DNA of 64,000 nt from Plasmodium coatneyi (taxonomy: Eukaryota > Apicomplexa > Aconoidasida > Haemosporida > Plasmodiidae): positions 3,844,001-3,908,000 of the forward strand of contig NC_033567.1 in NCBI RefSeq assembly GCF_001680005.1. Reading direction: 5' to 3'. This document shows positions 54,607 through 64,000 of this stretch, piece by piece. Made by a program: the position numbers and the translations under genes. The notes under the pieces were generated by a model, which saw only the letters and a list, made by a program, of their open reading frames with translations, searched no databases and was not told the DNA's origin. Positions within the stretch are counted from its first letter, which is position 1; every line of letters starts with the position of its first letter.

Positions 54607-57600
54607 TTATTCACCCTTTTTTTTCTTCTTCCTTTTCAGCTTGGCGAAATCTGAAAATTCCATCACATCATCCGTAAGAGCGTCAGCTTGTTGCTCCTTT
54701 TTCTTTTTGGAAATATTCTTTAAATTTTTGTCCTTGGAAAAATTATCTTGTTCACTTTTTTTCCTTTTTTTTTTTGTTTTCTTCTGGTCAGAAAGAAATA
54801 CATCATCGTCGAGGTCTTTGCCTATGTCAAAATTTTTGTGTATGAAATTATCGAGGAATTCGTCTTCCTCCTGTTCCTCATCCAGGACTGACTCCGTACC
54901 CTCATCGTCATCTTCGGAAGTTCCCCGAGCACCACTCACATCATCGCCTCCCTTCTTTGTTCTAATTTGATACTTGTCCTTAAATTTTTTAAAACTATTG
55001 TTATTATACATGTTCAGAATATCGTAGAAATATTTCTGGTATGGGTTGTTAATTAATTTAAACCTTTCCTGCTTTTTCCCTTTATCGTTATTTTCTCTTT
55101 TCTCATTGATGCAGGAGTCATGCATAAAATTGTTAAAAATATTGAGCATATTCACTTGTTCTTGGGCGCTTTTATATTCTATGGATAGTTTATCCAGGAT
55201 GTTAATGACGTCCTTCGTTTCGTAACGGTACATATGTGGTGCAGTAATAGATGAATCATGTGAACTTGGGGGTGGTTCTGGAGGACGTTGCTTCGCGGTG
55301 AATTGGGACCAATTACCAGCTTTGTTGTTAATGGTCGTTTCGTTTGTGCTTGGTGGTGGTGGTGGTGGGGGGATCGGAGGGGGCACGCTGGGGGGTAAAC
55401 AGTTCGTGACACCACTCATTTGTGTGTTCCTCCTCCACTGCCGATTGGTCCTGACGTTCATTACTATATCGTCGTCATCATCACCATCATTGTTGTGATT
55501 GCCGTTTTGAAGAGGAGCCTTCTTTTCTTCTTGGTTTTCCCCCTTGGAGTAGAGGTTTTCAGAGGAACAGCCCTCATTCGAGTCTGGTTTGTCTGCATTC
55601 GCGATAGTACCGTTAGCAAGTGGCCCGTTTCTCTGCCCTGGTTCGCCGAAATGGGGTCTATTACGGAAGAACCCATTATTCGCGAAGCTACTTTTATGCG
55701 CACTAAAATTGTTCATCTGAATAAAATTATAATTAAAAATTCTGATGTTCCTAAATTCGAAGAGCATATTCTTAAAATTGTCGTTCAGTAAGGAGGAAAA
55801 ATTGTAGAACTCATAAAAATGGGTTAGTATTGAATTGGCATCCAGAGGATTATTTACTGACTTATTGTAAAGAAACATCTCATCATTGATGACTGGATTT
55901 TTTCCCCCTTTGTGGTATTTGTTAAACTTCACCATGTAGGCATTTTTGACACTATCCAAGTTCTGTCCATATAAACTATTTTCATCATTAAACAAAAAAT
56001 TCATGAGGGTGTTTTTTTTTAAAACTAAGTAACGTATCATCAGCAGGGAGAATAAATGGGTCCACGATTCCTTCGCATGAATACTATATTGAAAAATTCG
56101 TTTTATGAAGCTAACATTTCTGATTAAATTTCTGTCTGTAAGTATTAGTGCTGTTAGTAGTCCGTAGAAATTATACGTATGATCACTTTCGTAATAATTT
56201 ATATTTTTTAAGATGCTGTAAAAATAGCAGTAGATATTATCGTCTATTTGATTTGATGAATACAGAAGGAGGAACATGATGATGAGGAAATTAATTTTTA
56301 TTTTGTAGGAATTCACACTTTTTATTATTTTTAACAGGGAGAGAATGTTTAAGCTGTGCAGGTACTTCTCCTCTGGTGCTTTATCGTTTCGTCCTCCTCC
56401 TCCGGTGTTGTTCTGACTTTTCAACATAATGCACCTGTTGTAAATGATGAAGTAGATGTTGTTCACCAGGATACTGGAGAGCACCTTCAGAATTGTTTTG
56501 CTCAGGTATCCGTACAGGCAGTGCTTGTGGAAGGTGGAATCGTCCGCCGTTTTTTTATGACGCTCAAGGTGTTTGTTCCCGCGGGGGTGTTTATTTGTGG
56601 ATGCACATTGGGATTCATTTGGGGCACCATTTTGTACTCCTGTTTGAACTTCCTTCCCTTCTTTGTCCCCCCCTGCAAGGGTCTCTTCACTTCCTTCCTG
56701 GAATTCCTCCCCGTTTATCACATTCGTCTCTTTAGTACTTCCCCCCATGGCCGAGGAATTATCGCTACGCACGGACTGACTGTTGCTAGGTATACCTACA
56801 AGCTTGGTCGTGCTTCCATTGCTGCAGTTGGACTCTTCCTCTTTGGTGGAGATTTCGCCATTTCTTGGAACCTTTTCAAGTTGGATCGTTTGGCATATGT
56901 TCGGGGATGACACTTGGCCAATATCATACACTGATTGGTTATCTCCCAGGTTGTCACCACCAGCGCATCTCAAGTCACCCTTTGGATCTTTCCCACTTTC
57001 GCAACTTTCCTCCTCCAGAGAGGTATATTTAATGTAGCTCATTTTATCTATGCTCCATTCTTTCAGGAGGATATTTCTCTTCTCGAAAAGTTCGAAAACA
57101 TTCTTCGAAAACATCTCAAAAATGTAGGTAGCAAAATAAATGATATTTTCTGTGATGTCATTAAAAGAGTGGCTCTTAATTTTGTATAGAATGAATAATG
57201 ACCTCTTCATGTTGAGAATTTCCTTCTTCAACTTTTTATTTAAAACATTTTCCTTGTCTCCATTTTTTAAGGACTGTACGATTTGCTCAACGCAGTATCT
57301 TAAGTTGGATAACACTTGTTCGAAGAGGTAAAAAACGATATAGTGTTGCATGCCTTCTATGGTTATAATATTTTTAAGAATATTTAGAAGAAGGGGATTT
57401 CCCTTTTTAATGGATAAGTACCCCTCGAGAAGTATGTTCAGATTTGCAAATTTATTCTCCCTCCTTTTTAAACAAAAATCTTTTATATTATTTACTGATA
57501 CGTAAAAAAGACTGGGTATTGAGCTGTACATTGCATTCTTCAAAATAAATATGTACTGTAGGAATAGCTTCTTCGTGAAATTCTCTAGCGCATATATATA

Positions 57601-58992
57601 CAGTAACGAATTTAGGAAGAAATAAAAAGATGAGAAATTATAATCCTTAAAATTGAATCGGTTAAATAAGACATTTAAAATGTAGTTTACAACTTCTCTG
57701 TTATTATTCTCTTCCAATGTTTCCAATCCCTCATTTGGCAAAACGAACATGAACACATGTTTTAGGCACTCCAAAATGGATTTCCTTATAAATATGTCTT
57801 CCCTCTTATTATAATAATCTAGCAAAATCTTTACATACAGGATGTACACTAGTGGATTCTTCTTAAATAACACAACCATGTTGTTAATTCGATCTGTGAA
57901 GACATTGCTCTTGTTGTGTATAATTTCTAGGTGGATTTTTTCTTCATCTTCTGAATATTTGTCCACATAAATCTTGTAGTATTCACACATTAAATTTAGG
58001 CCAATATCGTAAAGCAAGTTGTACACGCTGCTCATGTTTACTTTCCTCTTTAGCAGTAGTTTTAATTTTATTTTGCTTGTTCGATGGTGGTGATTGCTGG
58101 GGTTGTCGCTATCCCTGTACTCGTTTCCAAGTTCGTACAACCGACGCAGATAAACTGGCACATCTGAATAATCGATCGTTCGGGATTTGTCTGTAAAATC
58201 ATCCTCATCAGGACTAGCAGCATCTTTCCTTTCCTCACAGGCGGATATTTTCCTTTTTAATAGATGCTTTATTTTACTTTTCCACATTTTGCTGTTTAGT
58301 ACAATTTCTTTGGTCTCCTCATCATGTTGGAAGATCATATCCTCCGGGGTTAGGAAAAGTAATTTATTTTGTGTCCTTGCCTGTTGGTGGTACTTCTGCT
58401 CGTCGTTCTCACCAGCAAGAGCTTCTTCCTCATTTTCATTTTCTGTGTCCTTTCCCTTTTTTTTCTGTCTTCTCCGCATCTTCTTCAAATAGAAATTTAC
58501 ATCATCGTAATGGAGATTTTTTTTCTTTTTTTTCAAAACATATTTCGATACAATGTGTTCCATGCTTTTTTTTAGGGAAAACCAGGAGTGGTTTACACTG
58601 TATATCTTCTTCAAGTTGGCAATAAAATGTTCCTCAGTTTTTTTTAAACTTATTTTATTTTCCGCAACATCGTTAACCAGGTTCTCAAAATCACATGCAG
58701 GTTTCCTATTGTTCATTGGAGGGGTAGATGAACTCCACCCTCCATTGGAATAATTGCCTGTTCCATGGTTGTTACTATTAAATGGTTTTCTACTCCCTTT
58801 TTTTTCTTCTCTTCGGTACGTATTGTTAATTTTATTTGTCCAATTCTTATTTACGCCGAAGCTCCTTTTCTTTAAATCGTTCTTCTTGTATTTGAAAATC
58901 TTTCCCGTTTTCTTGAAGTCGTAACTTCTTACATCCTTCTGCTGTTTCTTTTTCCCTTTTTTTTTGTCCATATCGTGCACTTTTTTATTCAT
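54607..58992 (-). CDS. NOC1: MAK21/NOC1/CEBPZ ribosome-biogenesis factor
   Basis: The 1,461-residue product follows the CBF/Mak21 family in order. Near 364 is FTDRINNMVVLFKKNPLVYILYVKILLDYYNKRED, equivalent to the Mak21 pattern G-T-x-x-D-K-I-x-A-x-x-L-L-x-Q-x-x-P-x-H-x-x-x-x-L-x-x-L-L. Next is a large helical (HEAT-like) region with LSSILVNNIYFIIYNR and FYGLLTALILTDRNL. Near 1037 is FLYNKSVNNPLDAN, corresponding to the conserved Y-D...R-D/N-P-x-x-A-N box. The N-terminus and C-terminus are Lys-rich, fitting nucleolar location. The family acts with NOC2 in 60S precursor assembly. A proline run (about 1190-1210) and acidic stretches near the C-terminus are extra. The start is ATG 58992; the frame continues 41 codons upstream without ATG, so an upstream exon is possible. 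Confidence 0.8.
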   Translation of the reverse strand: MNKKVHDMDKKKGKKKQQKDVRSYDFKKTGKIFKYKKNDLKKRSFGVNKNWTNKINNTYRREEKKGSRKPFNSNNHGTGNYSNGGWSSSTPPMNNRKPACDFENLVNDVAENKISLKKTEEHFIANLKKIYSVNHSWFSLKKSMEHIVSKYVLKKKKKNLHYDDVNFYLKKMRRRQKKKGKDTENENEEEALAGENDEQKYHQQARTQNKLLFLTPEDMIFQHDEETKEIVLNSKMWKSKIKHLLKRKISACEERKDAASPDEDDFTDKSRTIDYSDVPVYLRRLYELGNEYRDSDNPSNHHHRTSKIKLKLLLKRKVNMSSVYNLLYDIGLNLMCEYYKIYVDKYSEDEEKIHLEIIHNKSNVFTDRINNMVVLFKKNPLVYILYVKILLDYYNKREDIFIRKSILECLKHVFMFVLPNEGLETLEENNNREVVNYILNVLFNRFNFKDYNFSSFYFFLNSLLYIYALENFTKKLFLQYIFILKNAMYSSIPSLFYVSVNNIKDFCLKRRENKFANLNILLEGYLSIKKGNPLLLNILKNIITIEGMQHYIVFYLFEQVLSNLRYCVEQIVQSLKNGDKENVLNKKLKKEILNMKRSLFILYKIKSHSFNDITENIIYFATYIFEMFSKNVFELFEKRNILLKEWSIDKMSYIKYTSLEEESCESGKDPKGDLRCAGGDNLGDNQSVYDIGQVSSPNICQTIQLEKVPRNGEISTKEEESNCSNGSTTKLVGIPSNSQSVRSDNSSAMGGSTKETNVINGEEFQEGSEETLAGGDKEGKEVQTGVQNGAPNESQCASTNKHPRGNKHLERHKKTADDSTFHKHCLYGYLSKTILKVLSSILVNNIYFIIYNRCIMLKSQNNTGGGGRNDKAPEEKYLHSLNILSLLKIIKSVNSYKIKINFLIIMFLLLYSSNQIDDNIYCYFYSILKNINYYESDHTYNFYGLLTALILTDRNLIRNVSFIKRIFQYSIHAKESWTHLFSLLMIRYLVLKKNTLMNFLFNDENSLYGQNLDSVKNAYMVKFNKYHKGGKNPVINDEMFLYNKSVNNPLDANSILTHFYEFYNFSSLLNDNFKNMLFEFRNIRIFNYNFIQMNNFSAHKSSFANNGFFRNRPHFGEPGQRNGPLANGTIANADKPDSNEGCSSENLYSKGENQEEKKAPLQNGNHNNDGDDDDDIVMNVRTNRQWRRNTQMSGVTNCLPPSVPPPIPPPPPPPSTNETTINNKAGNWSQFTAKQRPPEPPPSSHDSSITAPHMYRYETKDVINILDKLSIEYKSAQEQVNMLNIFNNFMHDSCINEKRENNDKGKKQERFKLINNPYQKYFYDILNMYNNNSFKKFKDKYQIRTKKGGDDVSGARGTSEDDDEGTESVLDEEQEEDEFLDNFIHKNFDIGKDLDDDVFLSDQKKTKKKRKKSEQDNFSKDKNLKNISKKKKEQQADALTDDVMEFSDFAKLKRKKKKKGE

Positions 58993-61093
58993 ATTGTGTT
59001 GTGCGTACGTGTAGGTGCTACCTTTTTCGGTTGTGCCCCCTTTGTTGTATGTTATCTCTCTTCCTTTTTTTTTTTCTTTTCTTGGGCGCCCCTTAATTTG
59101 TGAAGTTTTCAACAAATGGGGGATTTTGCAAGTGCCTACCAGTTAGTTCTTACTCTGACTGGTACATGGACGAAGAAGCAGATGGTGAGGGGCGCGAACA
59201 TGTTCGTCAGCTAAGAGGATCATTACATAATGCCTATTCAGAACTGTATGTGCTGGCCGTGGCGTGCTATTTTCATGCGCGTATGTTATACTGTGGGGCC
59301 CCTTTGTAGCGTCCGTTTCGTCGCAGCTTTTTCTTCTTCACTTTGTAAAGCAACCCTTTATGCCATTCTACGGCGGTAGGCAAACATTCAGCCTATACGT
59401 ACGCATACGCATGTATATTAATATATATATATTTGCGTTTACGGAAGTTTATATTTCTTCCCTGTGGAAAAAGCGAGTCCGCAGGGGAAGAAGGTTCTCC
59501 TTGCGCGCAAAACTTCGTTTCCATAGCTTTTAAACGTATCTACCTTTTCCAGTTGTACGTTGCGCTCAACTGAAAAAAAAATGATTTAAAAATAAAAAAG
59601 AAAGAAAAGGTAACAACGCAGGAACGCTCGCGAGTAAACTACGCAATTGCGTTGCTGTTGGCGATGAAAAAGGAAAACACAAGAACAGCATAAAATATAG
59701 AAATAAAAAATAGAACACGCTATTATATTGCATTATATTATTATAATATATATTTATTTATATGCGTTTTTCTTATAAGGCGACCACAAATATTTATTTA
59801 TCGCACCCTGCGCACAGTGGCATGAACCTTCTGGCGAATGAAGGGAAGCCTGGAAATATATATAAGCATACAACATATGATATATGTACCTATAAATGGT
59901 CACCAGCCAGATATGTAATTTTATATGCACTATCTTGATAAACTAATTCACCCATTTGTAAGTAGGACTGACCTATAACTATATGCGCCGGAAAAAATTT
60001 TTTCCCGAAGTATGCGCAGATGTAAATAAACCTCCGAAACCATTTTCTTCCATTTTTATACCGTAACTTTTTTGTACTATCTACTTTTGCAAGGTGGAAG
60101 AAGAAATCGATTCGGGTCTATTTCCCGTTGCCTTTTTTTTTTTTTTTTTTTTTTTTTCTTTTTTCCAACATTTAAAGGTTCCAAAATGGTAATTATATGA
60201 TGTGGAAAAAAAAAAAAAAAAAAAAAAAACAGAAAAAGTGCAGAAAAATACAGAAAAATGCGGAAGCAATGTAGCAGAAATTCATCCAACGCTATAGGGA
60301 AAAAGATTCCCCGTCGTGGTTTGGTTTATTCTTTACGTGCCTACTTAATATAATAAAGGCAGTTATACATTATCCAGTTTGGTCAATTTTTTCGATCTAT
60401 TTATCACCATGGAGGAGTTATTTTCCTGACGTCATGTGGGCGTAATGATAGCTTATTCGACGCATCCCCTTTTTCCAATTCTCTGGAAATTTACTCGAAA
60501 AAGGTTGGAAAATAATTGGAAATTTTTTTAGCCCTTCAACGTGTTCATTAAAATGTTTTGCCAAGTGGGGAAAAATAATACGCTTCTAAAGGAGACATAT
60601 ATACAGTCCTGTTCAATCGGTCACCAACTTGTGATCAGATTTTTTTCCCTTTTTTTTTATGCCCTTTATAGTTAACTCGCTGCAAATAAGGGATCATCTA
60701 ATGAATCTATTCTATTTTTTTGGCCCATTTAAAGGTTTACTCCCTGTCCTTCAGTGTAATTATTTATATTTTTGTACGTGTGTATACCCGTTTTATCGCA
60801 TAACAGAGCAAGGACAATTCATTTTTCTTTTTTTTGTTAAACGCAATTGTAAAAGAATTTAAAAAAATAAAAAAGAGTTAATTAAATTTTCGTTTAAAAA
60901 ATTAATAAATGGGAAAGAGCAAAATGTCAAAATTGCACATGACATCGTTTCTCCCAATTCCCCACTGTGCGGATAACGACAGAAAGGGAATTCACACAAA
61001 AAAAAAAAAAAGGAAAACTGAATTGCGTGTTGATAAGTACAGCAAAACACTGTGCATATGCACACATAGGTGGCCACTTCAACACCCTTTGTT
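58993..61093. other. Intergenic region upstream of NOC1
   Basis: This 2.1 kb AT-rich region lies between NOC1 and the 3' end of the next minus-strand gene. It holds a T25 run at 60133-60157 and an A24 run at 60206-60229, 48 bases apart and complementary. No gene is supported. Confidence 0.6.
60133..60229. repeat. Poly-T then poly-A inverted pair (T25 / N48 / A24)
   Basis: A 25-base T-run and a 24-base A-run flank a 48-base spacer, so the transcript from either strand, or the extruded DNA, could form a long A:T stem with a 48-nt loop. Function is not visible. Confidence 0.9.
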
Positions 61094-62815
61094 TTAAGAA
61101 CTTTTGGAGACCTTGCTGAGTCTCATCACAGAATCGTGCACTATGTAAAACGACCTTTCGCAAATTTTCTTCATTTGGAAGTTGATGTCCTTCACTCGGT
61201 TGGCGGTTTGGAACATGAAGTCCCTGCGGGAGGGTAAGTGGTGGTGGGTGTAATTTTAAAAAAGGGCATTTGTATTTTAAGCAGCCCATCACGTCTAAAC
61301 AGGTGGATAACCAGCCCGATGTAACGTTAAACAAGTTTATGCACGTATGAACGCCAAAAGAGGAACGATCTCTCTGTGTGTCTCTCTCTTTTTTCCTTAC
61401 TTGGGCGAATCGAAGTGCCTAATGGCCCCCTTGGTCGTCAAATAAACGTCCCTTGTAAAGTTGAAGAGGCTGTTTTTTACGTCGTAATAAAACTGAGCAT
61501 CCTTCAACTTGTTCATTTTTTCCCACTGGATATTTTTAAAATAACTCTGAAAAGAGTGGCTCACAATGGGGACATTCTTATACGGATAGTAAACAGGTTT
61601 GAAGATTATTTGGTTTCTGTAAAATGGAAAATCAAAGTACAAATTTTCCAAATTTTTATTGACTGATGAATTTTCATCCTGGGGTTGATCAGCGGAGTAT
61701 ACGTTTTGCTCTATTAGCAACCCAAAACATTTTTTCACGGCCCTTTCTTTGGAGTATATATGAGTCCCTATACATATACTGGATTTTAAATTTTTTTCAT
61801 AGGGGGATAAATATAAATCGTTGTACAAGGTTTTTTTTTCTTTTTTTTTATTAAAAAGGTAATTTTTTAGCATGTTATAATTTTCCCAAAGGGGACTACT
61901 TTCCTCATTTTCGTGTGCTCCCTCCAAATCGCTCTTCGCTTGGTGTCCTTTCCTATTATTCTGCTGTGTTGTGTCTTCATTTTTTGGAGGCGCACTTTTA
62001 CTACTTAATATTTTGGTCATGGTATCCTTAGAGAAAATTTTATCAAATGGTATCATTTTGTAAAAATAAAACGCATTGTTGTCTTTGAATCCTAGGCAGT
62101 TCACATTGATATTTTTATTTACGTGCAAAAAGGAAATTCCTTTACATACCCCTATTGACTCAAATATAAGATTGTTGTTAATATTTTTTTTTACAAAATC
62201 GTCATTATATGTGTCTACAAACTCGATGACAAATTTTTTTTCCTTATTTTTTGTTTTCGTTTTTTTTCTCCCAAATATATTCGCAGGGAAATCATGATAA
62301 TTGAAAATGTCCAATATGTGCAGTCTTCTGTTTTCCTCGTCCTGCTCCTCTCCCTCTCCATAATCTTTATTTTTAAAAAAGCCTTCACTAAAAAAATCAG
62401 TGCGATGGTTCCTTTTTTTCCTATGTATTGGGATTTCGAACTCCTCCCCATCTGTGCCATTCTTCTGTTCCTTCTTCGAGCCATTTGGTTCTTTACCGGG
62501 TTGCTCTTTCCTCTCTTCGCTGCTCTTTCCTTCCTCCCCTTGCATGTAGTTCTTAAATATTAGCAACTGTTCCTTCGCATCCGCAGTGTCATTCTTTTTC
62601 GACAGACGTTGATTTACCTGGGTGCTTCCATTTATGTTCACATGTCCGTTCTTATCTCTGCTCACGTGGAAATCATCCCTCTGTCGCGCGTCTTGCTTCT
62701 CCCTGCCAGCCTTCTCAACAGGAATGTCCATTTCATCTCCGTCAAAACGAATGTCGATGCTCTTTTTTGCTGATTTTTCTGCCCCCCTTTTCTTTTCTTC
62801 TTCCTGGTCATTCAT
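61094..62815 (-). CDS. Conserved-type Plasmodium protein of unknown function, two exons
   Basis: Exons are 61401-62815 and 61094-61223 (join, minus), with donor CCCAA|GTAAGG and acceptor CTCCCGCAG. Phases agree and give 514 residues. The first 170 residues are highly charged and low-complexity (Lys/Glu/Asp/Gly/Gln). From about 170 the protein becomes more ordered, with alternating hydrophobic segments (KKFVIEFVDTYNDDFV, FYFYKMIPFDKIF, YFDFPFYRNQIIFKPVYYPY). The second exon adds an amphipathic helix (FMFQTANRVKDINFQMKKICERSFYIV) and ends VSKSS. I do not recognise the family; no catalytic motif, signal peptide or membrane segment is clear. The ATG at 62815 is the first in frame. Confidence 0.78.
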
Positions 62816-64000
62816 TTTTTAACTATTTTGTGGGTAAAACAAAAAAACCCAGTTGTTTAAATGCCCTCAAAAATGGGCATAAACCAAGTGTACTCACCGC
62901 ACAAATATCAGCGTAAAACACAAAATGGGGGTAGCTGGAAAGGTGGCAATCTATGTGTATTTCTCTTGTAATACTACATGATAGCTTTCCACGTGTTCGC
63001 TTCGCTCCCTTTGGAGTGACGCTCGTCAGGTTAAGCTGTTTCTTCTCATCGTGTTTAGCGTGCTTTCAAGAACATTCCCCCGTGGAAGATGCTAAGGCTG
63101 GAAGAAGAAAAAATAAATAAATACCCGCATAAAGCAGGGTTATTTATTCATCCACTATTCTGCGATTATTGTATACTTTTGTTCTGTTTATTTGTTTATG
63201 CTTTACGCTTTATAACTTTTTTTATTTTATTTTTTTCTCTACAAAGGCGTTCTTCAAAATGTTCGCTTTTATAGAAAGTTTTTCTGTTTCCTTTTGACGT
63301 TACGTGGCGGTTTGCTTTTTTTTCCCGCCGACTTGTTATTTACCTTCCGTGTAACGAGCATTACGGCGGGTCGCGAATGTTTCATTTATGTAAATTTTTT
63401 TCCTTAAAGAAAATGTTTAATATTCATGTGTTGTTTTAGTTTTAATATTGTGCGTTTGCCCCTTTTTTTTTTTTTTTTTTTTTTTTGCTTTTTCGAGGGG
63501 CAAAATAACTGCATTGACCCAGCGGCCAAACACACAATTTTAAAGTGGTCAATGGGGCGTTTTAAAGTTCAATCTGAGTAAACTTGTGCAGACACGGAGG
63601 GCGGAAACATGTAAAAAAGAAAAATGCCAAGTTGAAAATGCAAAACTGAAAAGTGCAAAGTTACAAAATCGCAAAAGCGCGAACAGGACAGAAGGAGCAG
63701 AAAATATCAGAACAAACTGTTACCACCGGGGGGCAAAATGACGCAGCATTTTTACACACATGACGCAAATTAACATAAACAAGATATACCTATGTACGCA
63801 AGTGTAGCACTCAGAAAAGCATATCCCACCGTACACCTGTTTTTCCCTACTTGATCATCTTAAAGTGAATCGTTGTAACGACCATTTTAACTCTCATAGG
63901 TAGATACACGAATAGGTTATTCTTAAAGTGCATCCATCTTACCAATCAAGGCGATACAATCTTTTGTTTGTCCCCTCTTTGATAAGAAAATTATGCGCAT
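62816..64000. other. Terminal intergenic region, upstream of the two-exon gene
   Basis: AT-rich sequence with a T24 run at 63463-63486. The only sizeable plus frame (63089-63274) has no motif. No feature is called; a gene beyond the right edge may own part of this region. Confidence 0.6.

Noticed and set aside
1..64000. tRNA/rRNA genes, CRISPR arrays, transposons, viral or multigene-family surface antigen genes
   Set aside because: Reading both strands I saw no cloverleaf B-box context, no spaced direct repeats, no transposase or polymerase motifs, and no PIR/PHIST-type exons. A tRNAscan or Infernal run would be needed to exclude small RNAs firmly.

Overview
The window is nuclear DNA from a malaria parasite of the Plasmodium vivax/knowlesi/cynomolgi group. 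The evidence is long intron-poor genes full of Asn/Lys/Asp/Ser low-complexity inserts, short GT-AG introns, base composition much less AT-rich than P. falciparum, intergenic regions studded with poly(dA:dT) runs, and a falcipain-1-type cysteine protease. Gene order (DBP5 helicase, TVP23, RPC5, exonuclease V, PCF11, SAS-4, class IV lyase, hydrolase, falcipain-1) is what I remember of the falcipain-1 neighbourhood on P. falciparum chromosome 14; that comparison is from memory and was not computed. I cannot assign the species.

Layout. 1-834 (+) is the 3' end of a WD40-like gene. 951-3224 (-) is a YqeH-type circularly permuted GTPase. 4393-6963 (-) is a DBP5 helicase with an FG-repeat N-terminus. 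8683-9769 (-) is a three-exon TVP23 gene, divergent from RPC5 at 11294-13510 (+). Then come EXO5 at 15061-16131 (+), a PCF11-like protein at 16546-20313 (-), a four-exon SAS-4/CPAP gene at 21406-26050 (-), a divergent aminodeoxychorismate lyase at 27229-28197 (+) and a giant three-exon alpha/beta hydrolase at 29414-34132 (+). Two small minus-strand genes follow: a two-exon membrane protein (34334-34848) and a 58-residue PET117 homologue (35112-35288). The falcipain-1/vivapain-1 orthologue is at 36664-38391 (-). A 9.8 kb TTC7/YPP1-like gene occupies 40776-50605 (-), interrupted twice at long poly-A tracts. A coiled-coil/acidic protein of unknown function (52601-54028, +), a MAK21/NOC1/CEBPZ ribosome-biogenesis factor (54607-58992, -) and a two-exon conserved unknown (61094-62815, -) complete the window.

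These genes are not an operon or a dedicated system. They are housekeeping genes: transcription and RNA processing (RPC5, PCF11, DBP5), ribosome biogenesis (NOC1, YqeH), organelle function (YqeH, PET117, possibly EXO5), the centriole/basal body (SAS-4), folate synthesis (ADCL), membrane traffic (TVP23, perhaps TTC7) and proteolysis (falcipain-1). The observations most worth a second look are the two poly-A tracts that each put the TTC7-like gene out of frame by one base, the FG-nucleoporin-like region on DBP5, the roughly 700-residue insert between the catalytic Asp and His of the hydrolase, the very short PET117 gene, and a 23-nt terminal exon that completes the SAS-4 G-box domain. No tRNA, rRNA, CRISPR, mobile element or viral gene was recognised.
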